Shown here one piece after another: positions 8,122-15,869 of a stretch of 29,421 nucleotides of DNA. The position numbers and the translations under genes were made by a program. The DNA is from an uncultured Burkholderiales bacterium (GTDB lineage Bacteria > Pseudomonadota > Gammaproteobacteria > Burkholderiales > Burkholderiaceae_C): contig CAJBHE010000069.1 in the NCBI GenBank assembly GCA_903952885.1, forward strand, positions 1-29,421, in the 5' to 3' direction. The notes beneath the pieces were generated by a model, which was given only the letters and a program-made list of their open reading frames with translations, was not told the origin of the DNA and did not search any database. Each line of letters begins with the position of its first letter. The first letter of the stretch is position 1.

Positions 8122-9498
8122 ATGACTGACACATCGCACCAAACACTTAACCAAGAGCATGTCAGCGCTCCCGTTGCGCCAGCAGCCGTCAGCATGGCCG
8201 AAGCCTTTTGGTTTTGGCTCAAGCTCGGCTTCATCAGCTTTGGTGGGCCTGCGGGGCAAATTGCCATCCTGCATCAAGAGCTGGTGGAGCGCCGCCGCTG
8301 GCTGTCAGAGCGACGGTTTTTGCACGCACTCAACTACTGCATGGTGTTGCCTGGCCCCGAGGCACAACAACTGGTGACCTACATCGGCTGGTTGTTGCAC
8401 AAGCGTTGGGGCGGTGTGGTGGCGGGTGCTTTGTTTGTGTTGCCATCCTTGTTCATCCTCATCGCGCTGTCATGGGTGTACATCGCGCTGGGCGATGTGC
8501 CTTGGGTGGCTGGCATTTTCTTTGGCATCAAGCCTGCGGTCACGGCCATCGTGGTGCAAGCGGCGCATCGCATCGGCTCGCGTGCTTTGAAGAACAACAC
8601 CTTGTGGGCGATTGCCGCTGCATCGTTTGTGGCCATCTTTGCACTCAATGTGCCCTTCCCGCTCATCGTCGGGCTAGCTGCTGCGTTGGGTTATGTGGGT
8701 GGCCGTGTGTCGCCGCACACCTTTGAAACAGGCGGTAGCCATGGCGCGTCAAATGCATCGCATGGCCCTGCCATGATTGACGACCACACACCGCCACCGC
8801 CACATGCGCATTTCAGCTTTGCAGGTTTGGCACAAGTGCTGTTGGCAGGCGCTGTGATGTGGGCTGTGCCGATGGGTGTGTTGTGTGCCGTGTTCGGCTG
8901 GGAGCACAGCTTCACGCAAATGGGGTGGTTCTTTACCAAAGCGGCGTTTCTCACCTTTGGTGGTGCGTATGCCGTGCTGCCGTATGTGTACCAAGGCGCG
9001 GTCAGCCAGTTTGGTTGGGTCACGCCGACGCAAATGATGGACGGCTTGGCCTTGGGTGAAACTACACCCGGCCCGCTCATCATGGTGGTGGCATTTGTGG
9101 CGTTCATCGGTGGTTATGTCAAAGCGCTTCTAGGGCCTGAGAGTTTGTTGGCTGCTGGTGCATTGGCTGCATGTTTGGTGACGTGGTTCACGTTCTTGCC
9201 CTCGTTTATCTTCATCTTGGCGGGCGGCCCCTTGGTCGAGAGCACACACCGCAACCTCACATTCACCGCACCGCTCACCGCCATCACCGCCGCCGTGGTG
9301 GGTGTGATCTTGAACCTTGCCTTGTTCTTTGCTTATCACCTGTTGTGGCCCCAAGGTTTTGATGCCGCGTTGGATGTGCGCTCGTTGCTCATTGCTGTGG
9401 GTGCAGCTGTGGCGCTGTTCAAATACAAACGCAAGGTGATGGAAGTCATCGGGCTGTGTGCGTTGGTGGGGTTGGCTGTCAAATTGATTCCAATTTGA
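8122..9498 (+). CDS. chrA: Chromate transporter, two-domain ChrA type
   Basis: A 458-residue inner-membrane protein of the CHR superfamily, whose characterised long members export chromate. Two homologous halves are visible. The N-terminal half has FWFWLKLGFISFGGPAGQIA, NYCMVLPGPEAQQLVTYIGW and several membrane segments. The C-terminal half repeats the pattern with FFTKAAFLTFGGAYAVLPYV and GLALGETTPGPLIMVVAFVAFIGGY. A histidine/proline-rich linker near residues 203-235 (HGASNASHGPAMIDDHTPPPPHAHF region) separates them. It lies 30 bp after the mnmC-like gene and 16 bp before the kinase gene. Chromate resistance is the family assignment; no chromate regulator gene sits beside it, so the physiological substrate is inferred only. 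Confidence 0.9.
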   Translation: MTDTSHQTLNQEHVSAPVAPAAVSMAEAFWFWLKLGFISFGGPAGQIAILHQELVERRRWLSERRFLHALNYCMVLPGPEAQQLVTYIGWLLHKRWGGVVAGALFVLPSLFILIALSWVYIALGDVPWVAGIFFGIKPAVTAIVVQAAHRIGSRALKNNTLWAIAAASFVAIFALNVPFPLIVGLAAALGYVGGRVSPHTFETGGSHGASNASHGPAMIDDHTPPPPHAHFSFAGLAQVLLAGAVMWAVPMGVLCAVFGWEHSFTQMGWFFTKAAFLTFGGAYAVLPYVYQGAVSQFGWVTPTQMMDGLALGETTPGPLIMVVAFVAFIGGYVKALLGPESLLAAGALAACLVTWFTFLPSFIFILAGGPLVESTHRNLTFTAPLTAITAAVVGVILNLALFFAYHLLWPQGFDAALDVRSLLIAVGAAVALFKYKRKVMEVIGLCALVGLAVKLIPI

Positions 9499-9514
9499 GA
9501 ATTTGCAGCGGACC

Positions 9515-10849
9515 ATGCACACACTGAAACAACTGCGTAGTGGTGAACTATCGGGTATTCAACGTCTGCAACTGCGCTGCGACTTGACCGAATTTCCACG
9601 CGAAATTTTTGAGCTGGCGAATTCGCTAGAAATTCTGGACTTATCAGGCAACCAGCTGAGTTCCCTGCCCGATGACCTGCCACGCCTACACAAGCTGCGC
9701 GTGATTTTTTGCTCGGACAATATCTTCACCGAACTCCCCAAAGTCTTGGGCCAATGCCAACAGCTCAGCATGGTGGGTTTCAAAGCCAACCACATCGCAC
9801 ACGTGTCGCCCATGGCCTTGCCGCCACTTTTGCGCTGGCTCATCCTCACGGACAACGCACTCACCTTACTGCCCGCTGAAATTGGCAAATGCATGCACAT
9901 GCAAAAGCTCATGCTGGCGGGCAACCGACTCAAAGACTTGCCACCGGAGCTGGCCAACTGCACTCGCCTAGAACTGCTGCGCATCTCAGCCAACCAACTG
10001 ACTGAGTTGCCCCAGTGGCTGCTGGGCATGCCGCGCCTCACTTGGCTGGCATTTGCAGGCAACCCTTTTTCACAGGCACTGGAATCAGAAGCATTGGCCC
10101 ATGCGCCAACAATGCAAATTGCTTGGCAGCATTTGCAGCTACAACACCAGCTTGGCGAAGGTGCATCCGGTGTGGTTCATGAAGCCGTACTGCACACCAA
10201 TCATGGGGAACAAGCGGTTGCCGTCAAGCTGTTCAAAGGCGCGGTCACCAGCGACGGCCTACCCGATTGCGAAATAGCAGCGTCCTTACACGCTGGTGCG
10301 CATTCACATCTGTTGTCAGCGATGGGCCGCGTCAAAGAGCATCCGCAACAATTGCAAGCCTTGGTCATGCCACTGATTGCACCTGAGTTTGGCAACTTGG
10401 CTGGCCCACCTAGCCTAGAGAGCTGTACCTGCGATGTGTATGCCGACCATGCACTTTTTGACTGGCCCGTCATATTGCGCTTGGCTTTAGGCATTGCATC
10501 AGCCACACAGCATTTGCACGCAAGAGGTATCTTGCATGGCGACTTGTACGCGCACAACATCTTGTACACCACAAGTGGCGATTCACTCCTGAGCGACTTT
10601 GGCGCAGCGGCATTTTTTGATGTAAGGGACGCTGCCCTTGCGCAAGCTTTAGAGAAACTTGAGGTGCGTGCGTTGGGGTGCTTGTTGCAAGAGCTGGCTG
10701 CACACTGCATTGCCCCACATCAGAGCCCTGCCAAGCTTGAAGCCATAGAGCAACTGGCACATGATTGCTTGTGTGACCAGCCTGCGAAGCGCCCTAGCTT
10801 GGCGCATGTCTGTGCGACGCTCGAAGCGTTGCGCCCCTCTGCGACTTAG
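9515..10849 (+). CDS. Leucine-rich-repeat protein with C-terminal Ser/Thr kinase-like domain
   Basis: From ATG 9515 the product is 444 residues; the frame opens at a TTG at 9503. Numbering here is from that TTG. Residues about 17-190 hold six to seven leucine-rich repeats of the pattern LEILDLSGNQLSSLPDDL, MQKLMLAGNRLKDLPPEL, LELLRISANQLTELPQWL. Residues about 210-445 form a protein-kinase fold: glycine loop GEGASGVV (219-225), lysine K242 (AVAVKLF), probable helix-C glutamate E257, catalytic loop LHGDLYAHN (D347, N352, with HGD in place of HRD), and SDFG (D365-G367). The metal- and ATP-binding residues are present, so activity is plausible. No signal peptide or membrane segment is seen. Substrate and pathway are unknown. 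The stop codon overlaps that of the convergent downstream gene by 3 bases. Confidence 0.85.
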   Translation: MHTLKQLRSGELSGIQRLQLRCDLTEFPREIFELANSLEILDLSGNQLSSLPDDLPRLHKLRVIFCSDNIFTELPKVLGQCQQLSMVGFKANHIAHVSPMALPPLLRWLILTDNALTLLPAEIGKCMHMQKLMLAGNRLKDLPPELANCTRLELLRISANQLTELPQWLLGMPRLTWLAFAGNPFSQALESEALAHAPTMQIAWQHLQLQHQLGEGASGVVHEAVLHTNHGEQAVAVKLFKGAVTSDGLPDCEIAASLHAGAHSHLLSAMGRVKEHPQQLQALVMPLIAPEFGNLAGPPSLESCTCDVYADHALFDWPVILRLALGIASATQHLHARGILHGDLYAHNILYTTSGDSLLSDFGAAAFFDVRDAALAQALEKLEVRALGCLLQELAAHCIAPHQSPAKLEAIEQLAHDCLCDQPAKRPSLAHVCATLEALRPSAT

Positions 10850-11652
10850 TCGTGCTTGTGCGAAGCGCGCCAACCCAAACGCGTGTCCAACGCTTCAGAC
10901 TTTCGAACCACAGGTTCGTAATCCATATCGCCAAAATCGGCAGCGTCTAGGTGCAAATAGTTGGCTGATTTCAAACCGACCTGAGGCCAGTTTGATAATG
11001 GTCTAGATGCATTTTCAAGCATGATCATGCGCACGGTATGACCACCTTTGACCTGACGGATCAACCGCTGCGGTAACTGTAACGCGGGCAGCCAATCAAC
11101 CGTTACGACCTCTTGCCCTACTTTGCCATGAAAATGCAAGCGGGTATCTTTACCCTTGCCTTGCTTGGACACCAGCTTGAGTTGCGCCAACTCCGATGGA
11201 TCAATGAAGGTAGACAGAGCAACCCAATCCACTATCACATGCAAAGTGGCCAATTCGCCAGTGCTGTAGTCCACCACTCGCTCGTCGTCATGGAACACTC
11301 GCTCAAAACTCACACGTTGATGGGCATCTCGAAACCACACCTCGTCCACCGAGCCTTTGAGTAATGCCACGCGCTGATCTTCACGGTAGAAGTACCAGGT
11401 GTGCTGGTGAGGCTTCACGCGCGACGAATCAGAGGCCGCGCGCTCGATGGTCACGACATAACGTGCGGCTACAGGGGCCGGATCGCCATGTAATGCCATA
11501 GGCACACTCGCAAGAAGTGGCGAATGGCTTGACATGTGGTGCGACGAATCATGAGCTTGGGCTATTGTGGCCAGCGCCCAAACTGTGACGAAAGAAAGTA
11601 GAAACTTTGCAGAAGATTTTTTCAAAATGATGTGCTGTCGATCAAAAGACAA
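10846..11652 (-). CDS. Secreted protein of unknown function, coupled to alkaline phosphatase
   Basis: I do not recognise the family. The 268-residue frame starts at a TTG at 11652, three bases after the phosphatase stop, which suggests translational coupling. A second TTG at 11625 would give MKKSSAKFLLSFVTVWALAT, a textbook signal peptide with likely cleavage after AQA, so export to the periplasm is well supported either way. The mature N-terminus is rich in histidine and serine (HDSSHHMSSH). The remainder looks like a beta-rich domain with many aromatic and charged residues (HTWYFYREDQRVALLKGS, VDEVWFRD, RVFHDDERVVDYSTGELA), with no cysteine and no obvious catalytic motif. Its place directly after phoA suggests a role in phosphatase maturation, metal supply or substrate binding, but this is inference from position only. 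Its stop codon overlaps that of the kinase gene. Confidence 0.75.
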   Translation of the reverse strand: MSFDRQHIILKKSSAKFLLSFVTVWALATIAQAHDSSHHMSSHSPLLASVPMALHGDPAPVAARYVVTIERAASDSSRVKPHQHTWYFYREDQRVALLKGSVDEVWFRDAHQRVSFERVFHDDERVVDYSTGELATLHVIVDWVALSTFIDPSELAQLKLVSKQGKGKDTRLHFHGKVGQEVVTVDWLPALQLPQRLIRQVKGGHTVRMIMLENASRPLSNWPQVGLKSANYLHLDAADFGDMDYEPVVRKSEALDTRLGWRASHKHD

Positions 11653-11655
11653 GGA

Positions 11656-13230
11656 TTATTTCAGCGCTTCCATCATCACGTGGTAAATCCAGTTTTGCTC
11701 CATTGAGCCACGCACCAAATGTGCTTTAGGGCCGCGCGCATAGATTGCTACATCCTCACCCGCATGGGTTTCAGAGGCCAAAGGCACTGTGGCTTCTTGC
11801 AAAAACTCGACATCGGTGGTGTCCACATTGGTCAAGTCTGGGCGACCCGTTGCACGAAAGCCAGGGCCGTTGGTATAGGCCAAGGTGGTGTAAGGCTTAC
11901 CATTGGCATCCAAGCTGTTCTTCAGCGGTGCACCGTCTTTGGCAGGTACTTCACGCACCAAACCGAGGATGCTATTGCCACGACTGGGATAGCCAGCGAT
12001 AGTGAACGTATGGCTGTGGTCCGCCGTCACGATGATGAGTGTGTCTTCCAACACGCCTGCGGACTTCAACACGTTCACAGTACGCTGGATGGAGTTAGAG
12101 AACTCAATGGTGTCAATCAGCGCACGTTTAGCGTTTCCAGCATGGTGAGCGTGGTCAATACGGCCACCTTCCACATGCAAGAAAAAGCCTTTAGGGTCTT
12201 TCAACAACACACGCAGTGCCTTGTCAGTCATTTCGGTCAATGAAGGCTCGCCTGCAGGGTCGTTGGCACGATCAGCTTCGTATTGCACATGAGATGGCTC
12301 AAACAGGCCTAGCAGATAGGCGTTGTTAGCAGGTTCAAAAGCATCAAACTGCGCTTTGTTCCAAGCATAAGCGGCACGACCATAGGAGCCGCGTGTGGTC
12401 ACCCACTCTTGCGTCAAATCACGACCATCCAAACGACGGCCTTTGTCTTTGGCGTATTCAGGATCGATCAACGAATTGGGCATGAAGTAGGTGCGGCCTC
12501 CGCCCAAGGCTACTTTGAGGCTCTTGCGAACGGATGGAGACACCTCAATCATCTGACGCGCAATGTCTTTCACTGCGTTGTCAGCGCCTCGGCACGGTGC
12601 ACCTGTGTTGATATCAGTGGCGGGAAAATTTGAATCTGCCTCCCAATCGCGCATGGCGGTGTGGGCATACAAAGCAGCTGGCGTGGCGTGGGTAATGCGT
12701 GCAGTGGAGACAATGCCGGTGGACTTACCCATGTCAGCAGCTTGTTCAAGCACGGTGCGTACTTTTTTGGCTTCGATCACGGCTGCACTGCATTCGCCGC
12801 GCGGTGTGGTGTGGTTCACCGAGAGTTGGCCTTCGCGCGCCTTGTATCCTGTGGCCATGGCGGTCATGGTGGGGGCTGAATCAGAGGTTTGTTGATCCCA
12901 AGAGTAAGTTTTAGAAAACGCGGTGTAAGGGAAACGATCAAACGACAACCGGTTTTCCTCTCCCGGCTTGCCTTTCATTTGGCCTTCCAAGATGCGTGCT
13001 GCAGTGATGGTGCTAACACCCATGCCGTCACCGACAAACAAAATCACGTTTTTGGCACGTCGGTTGTTGTCGTGCAAAGCCTTGCCTTGTTCAATGAAAG
13101 ACTTACCTGCATTGAACCAATCAGCCACTGCCTCGGGGCCTTGCACCACAGGCGTCGCCTGCGCTTGTGCCAATGAGTGGGCGAAAAGGCTAACAACCAG
13201 CGCAATACCAGTGATCAACGGGCGTTTCAT
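11656..13230 (-). CDS. phoA: Alkaline phosphatase, PhoA type
   Basis: A 524-residue periplasmic phosphomonoesterase that releases phosphate from organic esters. The N-terminus is a signal peptide (MKRPLITGIALVVSLFAHSL, cleavage near AQAQA). Active-site landmarks are VILFVGDGMG with metal ligand D68, the nucleophile in SDSAP (D117-S118), HVEGGRIDHAHH holding E354, D359 and H363 equivalents, TADHSHT (D404-H405), and SETHAGEDVAIYARGP with the final zinc histidine. The enzyme is therefore complete. An AAGGA ribosome-binding site lies 8 bases before the ATG. Upstream there is a three-unit PhoB-type repeat at 13299-13327 with a good distance to a candidate -10 element, so phosphate-starvation control is expected. 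The unknown secreted gene follows after 3 bases. Confidence 0.93.
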   Translation of the reverse strand: MKRPLITGIALVVSLFAHSLAQAQATPVVQGPEAVADWFNAGKSFIEQGKALHDNNRRAKNVILFVGDGMGVSTITAARILEGQMKGKPGEENRLSFDRFPYTAFSKTYSWDQQTSDSAPTMTAMATGYKAREGQLSVNHTTPRGECSAAVIEAKKVRTVLEQAADMGKSTGIVSTARITHATPAALYAHTAMRDWEADSNFPATDINTGAPCRGADNAVKDIARQMIEVSPSVRKSLKVALGGGRTYFMPNSLIDPEYAKDKGRRLDGRDLTQEWVTTRGSYGRAAYAWNKAQFDAFEPANNAYLLGLFEPSHVQYEADRANDPAGEPSLTEMTDKALRVLLKDPKGFFLHVEGGRIDHAHHAGNAKRALIDTIEFSNSIQRTVNVLKSAGVLEDTLIIVTADHSHTFTIAGYPSRGNSILGLVREVPAKDGAPLKNSLDANGKPYTTLAYTNGPGFRATGRPDLTNVDTTDVEFLQEATVPLASETHAGEDVAIYARGPKAHLVRGSMEQNWIYHVMMEALK

Positions 13231-13298
13231 TTGAAAATTCCTTCAAGAAAATTTAAGTAAATCTAAGACTAAATTTAATTGATATTTTTACAAAGCAT

Positions 13299-13327
13299 GA
13301 TGACAGCGATATGACATATATTTGTCA
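13299..13327 (-). promoter_or_regulatory. Pho box (PhoB site) upstream of phoA
   Basis: Read on the minus strand, three units occur at exact 11-base phase: TGACA (start 13327), TGTCAT (13317 down) and TGTCAT (13306-13301). This is the tandem arrangement of PhoB-binding sites, consensus CTGTCAT with an 11-base repeat. A TAAAAA hexamer on the minus strand at 13290-13285 lies 8 bases beyond the last unit, close to the geometry of known Pho promoters where the box replaces the -35 element. The orientation points to phoA. The same region is only about 25 bases from the ppx start, so ppx could also be affected. Confidence 0.75.
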
Positions 13328-13351
13328 CGAATAAACGGTAATATTGTTTTT

Positions 13352-14857
13352 ATGAAAAACGGCACACTTCTCGCAGCCATTGATTTGGGCTCCAATAGCT
13401 TTCGTCTCGAAATTGGTCGTTATGAACACGGACAGATTCAGCGCGTGGCCTACCTCAAAGAAACTGTGCGACAAGGCAACGGATTAGATGCGGCCCGCAA
13501 CCTCACACCCGAAGCAATGGAACGCGGCTGGGAATGTTTGGCAAGATTTGCAGAGCGCCTGTCAGGCTTCAAAAAAACTCAAGTTCGTGCGGTGGCCACT
13601 CAAACCCTGCGTGAGGCTAAAAACCGTGAAGATTTTTTAAAGCGTGGCTGTGAAATTTTGGGCTTTCCAATCGAAGTCATTGCGGGCACAGAGGAAGCTC
13701 GCTTGATTTATCAAGGCGTAGCCCACATGCTGCCCAGTGACAATGAGCGCCGTTTGGTGATTGACATTGGTGGCCGCTCCACCGAGCTTGTACTTGGCCA
13801 AGGCCTGAACGCCTCTGAAACCGCATCATTTCGCGTGGGCAGCGTAACGTGGTCCATGAAATATTTTCCAGATGGCCTGTTCACAGAACAAACCTTTTAT
13901 CGTGCCGACATTGCAGCTCAAGCCGTGCTCGAAGAAGCCATTTCTGCTTACCCGCGTAGACAATGGCACAAAGCTTACGGCGCATCAGGCACCGTTGGCG
14001 CTGTGGCCGAAATTTTAGAGTTCGCCGGTTTTCCTGATGGCGAAATCACACTCGGTGGCTTGGACTGGCTGGTCAAATGTTTGGTCCGGTCAGGCAATGC
14101 TAACAAGGTACAACTCGAGGGCCTGAGAGACGATCGACGCGCCGTGATTGGTGGCGGCGTCAGCATCTTACGAGCTTTGATGACGATTTTGCAGGTAGAC
14201 ACCTTGCATGTGGCGCAAGGAGCGCTACGGCATGGTGTGCTTTACGAAATGGTGGAGCGCGAAAACAATGACACGGATATGCGTGATCTGTCAGTGCAAC
14301 GTCTCGCGCTCAAATTTGCGACAGATCTTCAACAAGGCCAACGCGTCAATCAAGTCGCCCAACACTTGCTGCACGACATGTATGCGAACGATCAAATCGA
14401 AGAGGCCCAAATTGACCGTCTGCGCCGCAAGATTAACTGGGCTTCACAGCTGCATGAGGTGGGTGTTGCGATTTCTCACAGCGATTACCACAAACACGGC
14501 GCCTATATTTTGGACAACGCCGACTTGGTCGGATTCAGTATGTTCGAGCTACATCGATTGGGCCTGTTGGTTTTAGGTCAACGTGGCAAACTTAAAAAAC
14601 TAGAAAGCGAATTAGAAGAAAACGAATTCGCTAAGATGCTAATGGCATTGCGCTTGAGTCTCATTTTGTGCCATGCCCGCAAAGATCCTGATCATCAAGT
14701 GCTGCAGCTGTCTTGCGATGAGGGCAAGCGGCGGATCACCTTGGCCGCTCCGGATTCATGGGTAACAGACTATCCACAATCCACGCATTTACTCAAGCAA
14801 GAAATGGTTTCATGGCAAAAAGCACCTTGGTTGTTTGAGTTTGTGACAAATAAATAA
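13352..14857 (+). CDS. ppx: Exopolyphosphatase, Ppx/GppA family
   Basis: Ppx removes terminal phosphates from polyphosphate, and relatives also hydrolyse pppGpp. The product is 501 residues from ATG 13352; the open frame extends to a TTG at 13322 that would overlap the Pho box, so ATG is preferred. It shows the ASKHA ATPase-type fold: phosphate-1 loop AAIDLGSNSFRLEIGRYEHG at about 8-27, the phosphate-2 segment VIDIGGRSTELVLGQ, the ASGTVGAVAEI loop, and GGGVSILRALM, followed by the C-terminal HD-like helical domain (ASQLHEVGVAISHSDYHKHGAY) seen in long Ppx proteins. It is divergent from phoA and separated from ppk, which lies convergently downstream, unlike the ppk-ppx operon of Escherichia coli. 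A TAATAT at 13339-13344 may be its -10 element. Confidence 0.93.
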   Translation: MKNGTLLAAIDLGSNSFRLEIGRYEHGQIQRVAYLKETVRQGNGLDAARNLTPEAMERGWECLARFAERLSGFKKTQVRAVATQTLREAKNREDFLKRGCEILGFPIEVIAGTEEARLIYQGVAHMLPSDNERRLVIDIGGRSTELVLGQGLNASETASFRVGSVTWSMKYFPDGLFTEQTFYRADIAAQAVLEEAISAYPRRQWHKAYGASGTVGAVAEILEFAGFPDGEITLGGLDWLVKCLVRSGNANKVQLEGLRDDRRAVIGGGVSILRALMTILQVDTLHVAQGALRHGVLYEMVERENNDTDMRDLSVQRLALKFATDLQQGQRVNQVAQHLLHDMYANDQIEEAQIDRLRRKINWASQLHEVGVAISHSDYHKHGAYILDNADLVGFSMFELHRLGLLVLGQRGKLKKLESELEENEFAKMLMALRLSLILCHARKDPDHQVLQLSCDEGKRRITLAAPDSWVTDYPQSTHLLKQEMVSWQKAPWLFEFVTNK

Positions 14858-14881
14858 CTCATATGACACTAGGTTTTTTTA

Positions 14882-14905
14882 AATAAACGATATAAACTGT
14901 TTATT
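14882..14905 (+). promoter_or_regulatory. AT-rich inverted repeat before the H1-like gene
   Basis: In the 73-base gap between ppx and the H1-like gene, AATAAAC (14882-14888) and GTTTATT (14899-14905) form a 7-bp inverted repeat with a 10-base centre. The centre holds TATAAA (14891-14896), a possible -10 element. No convincing -35 is seen at the right distance. It may be an operator or promoter for the H1-like gene, or a weak hairpin after ppx. The assignment is tentative. Confidence 0.35.
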
Positions 14906-14930
14906 CGATTAATTCTCAAGGAACCAACAA

Positions 14931-15380
14931 GTGAACACCACTACTCAAAAAGAACTCGTCCAAGCTGCTGTCAAAGCACCGATCGTCAAAGCTTCCGCGG
15001 CCAAAAAGCCAGCAGCCAAGAAGCCTGCGGCTAAAAAGGCCGGTGCTGCAACTCCTACCAAAGCGGTTACTAAAACTGCAGCAAAAAAAGCGCCTGTTAA
15101 GTCAGCCGTGACAAAGACCGCGCAAGCTGTGAAAACTGTCAAGCCTGCCAAAGTGAAAAAGCCAAAGCTGGTGCGCGACAGCTTCACCATTCCTAAAGAC
15201 GAATACGTCGTCATTGAAAGCCTCAAAACACGCGCTGGCAAGCTCGGTCAAGCGGTCAAGAAAAGTGAATTGTTGCGCGCGGGCGTCAAAGCCCTTGCCG
15301 CCATGAGCGACATTCAGTTCAAAGCTGCCTTGAGCAACGTGCCAACCATCAAGACCGGTCGTCCCAAGAGTTCGAAATAA
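14931..15380 (+). CDS. Histone H1-like, Lys/Ala/Pro-rich DNA-binding protein (AlgP-like tail)
   Basis: A 149-residue protein starting with GTG, with AAGGA about 7 bases upstream. Residues about 14-80 are a low-complexity Ala/Lys/Pro region with repeats such as AAKKPAAKKPAAKK, similar in composition to histone H1 tails and to AlgP of Pseudomonas. Residues about 81-149 are non-repetitive and look conserved (VRDSFTIPKDEYVVIESLKT, KKSELLRAGVKALAAMS, PTIKTGRP), matching what I recall of a small family common in Burkholderiales nucleoid proteins. A role in DNA compaction is likely. It sits between ppx and ppk, and lysine-rich H1-like proteins are known to influence polyphosphate granules in Pseudomonas, so a link with polyphosphate is a reasonable inference. 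Its 3' end overlaps sixA by 32 bases on opposite strands. Confidence 0.8.
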   Translation: MNTTTQKELVQAAVKAPIVKASAAKKPAAKKPAAKKAGAATPTKAVTKTAAKKAPVKSAVTKTAQAVKTVKPAKVKKPKLVRDSFTIPKDEYVVIESLKTRAGKLGQAVKKSELLRAGVKALAAMSDIQFKAALSNVPTIKTGRPKSSK

Positions 15381-15849
15381 GCTCTGGACAAGCGACGGTC
15401 AGCAACACTGTTTGTAGCTGGCCGTCGCGTACTCGGCTGCGCAGCCACCACACGCCGCCCTTGCGCACAGGGCACGTGTCTTCTTTCATGTCTAGCAATT
15501 GCGCCACCAATTGCCCTAAATAGGGTTGGTGCCCAACCAGCAAGACTGATCCTTTCAATTGCGGCCCTGTCTCTGGGTGCCACTTGAGCAAAGCCAGCAC
15601 ATCGGCCACCGATGTTTCGGGTACCAACTCATCACGTAACTTAAATTTCCGATCTAAGGGCGCTACGGTTTGTTGTGTGCGCACCGATGGGCTGACCAAC
15701 ACGCGCGTGCCCTCCGGTAGATGCCTGTCGAGCCACGAGGCCATTCTGATTGCTTGTTTTTCCCCTTTTTTGGTGAGCGGACGAGACAAGTCATCACCAC
15801 CCTCGGGTGCGACTTCAGCTTCGGCATGACGCCACAAAATCAAGTCCAT
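15349..15849 (-). CDS. sixA: Phosphohistidine phosphatase SixA
   Basis: A 166-residue histidine-phosphatase-superfamily protein that dephosphorylates phosphohistidine, known for acting on HPr-like or phosphotransfer domains. From ATG 15849 it begins MDLILWRHAEAE, with the catalytic R7-H8 and an alanine where RHG proteins have glycine, as in SixA. Further family residues are DLSRPLTKKGEKQA, VLVSPSVRTQQT and LLVGHQPYLGQL, which carries the second catalytic histidine. AGGAG lies 9 bases upstream, favouring this start over the upstream ATGs at 15873 and 15870. It begins 20 bases after the ppk stop and is probably co-transcribed with ppk. Its end overlaps the convergent H1-like gene. Confidence 0.93.
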   Translation of the reverse strand: MDLILWRHAEAEVAPEGGDDLSRPLTKKGEKQAIRMASWLDRHLPEGTRVLVSPSVRTQQTVAPLDRKFKLRDELVPETSVADVLALLKWHPETGPQLKGSVLLVGHQPYLGQLVAQLLDMKEDTCPVRKGGVWWLRSRVRDGQLQTVLLTVACPELISNSWDDRS

Positions 15850-15869
15850 CTTTACTCCTTCTTGAAGCA

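Noticed and set aside
11719..12243. A 174-codon plus-strand frame opposite phoA
   Set aside because: It is antisense to conserved metal-binding segments of the phosphatase and has no ribosome-binding site or recognisable domain.
14970..15060. Short tandem DNA repeats in the AAKKPAAKKPAAKK region
   Set aside because: These reflect low-complexity protein coding in the H1-like tail, not a CRISPR or an independent repeat element.
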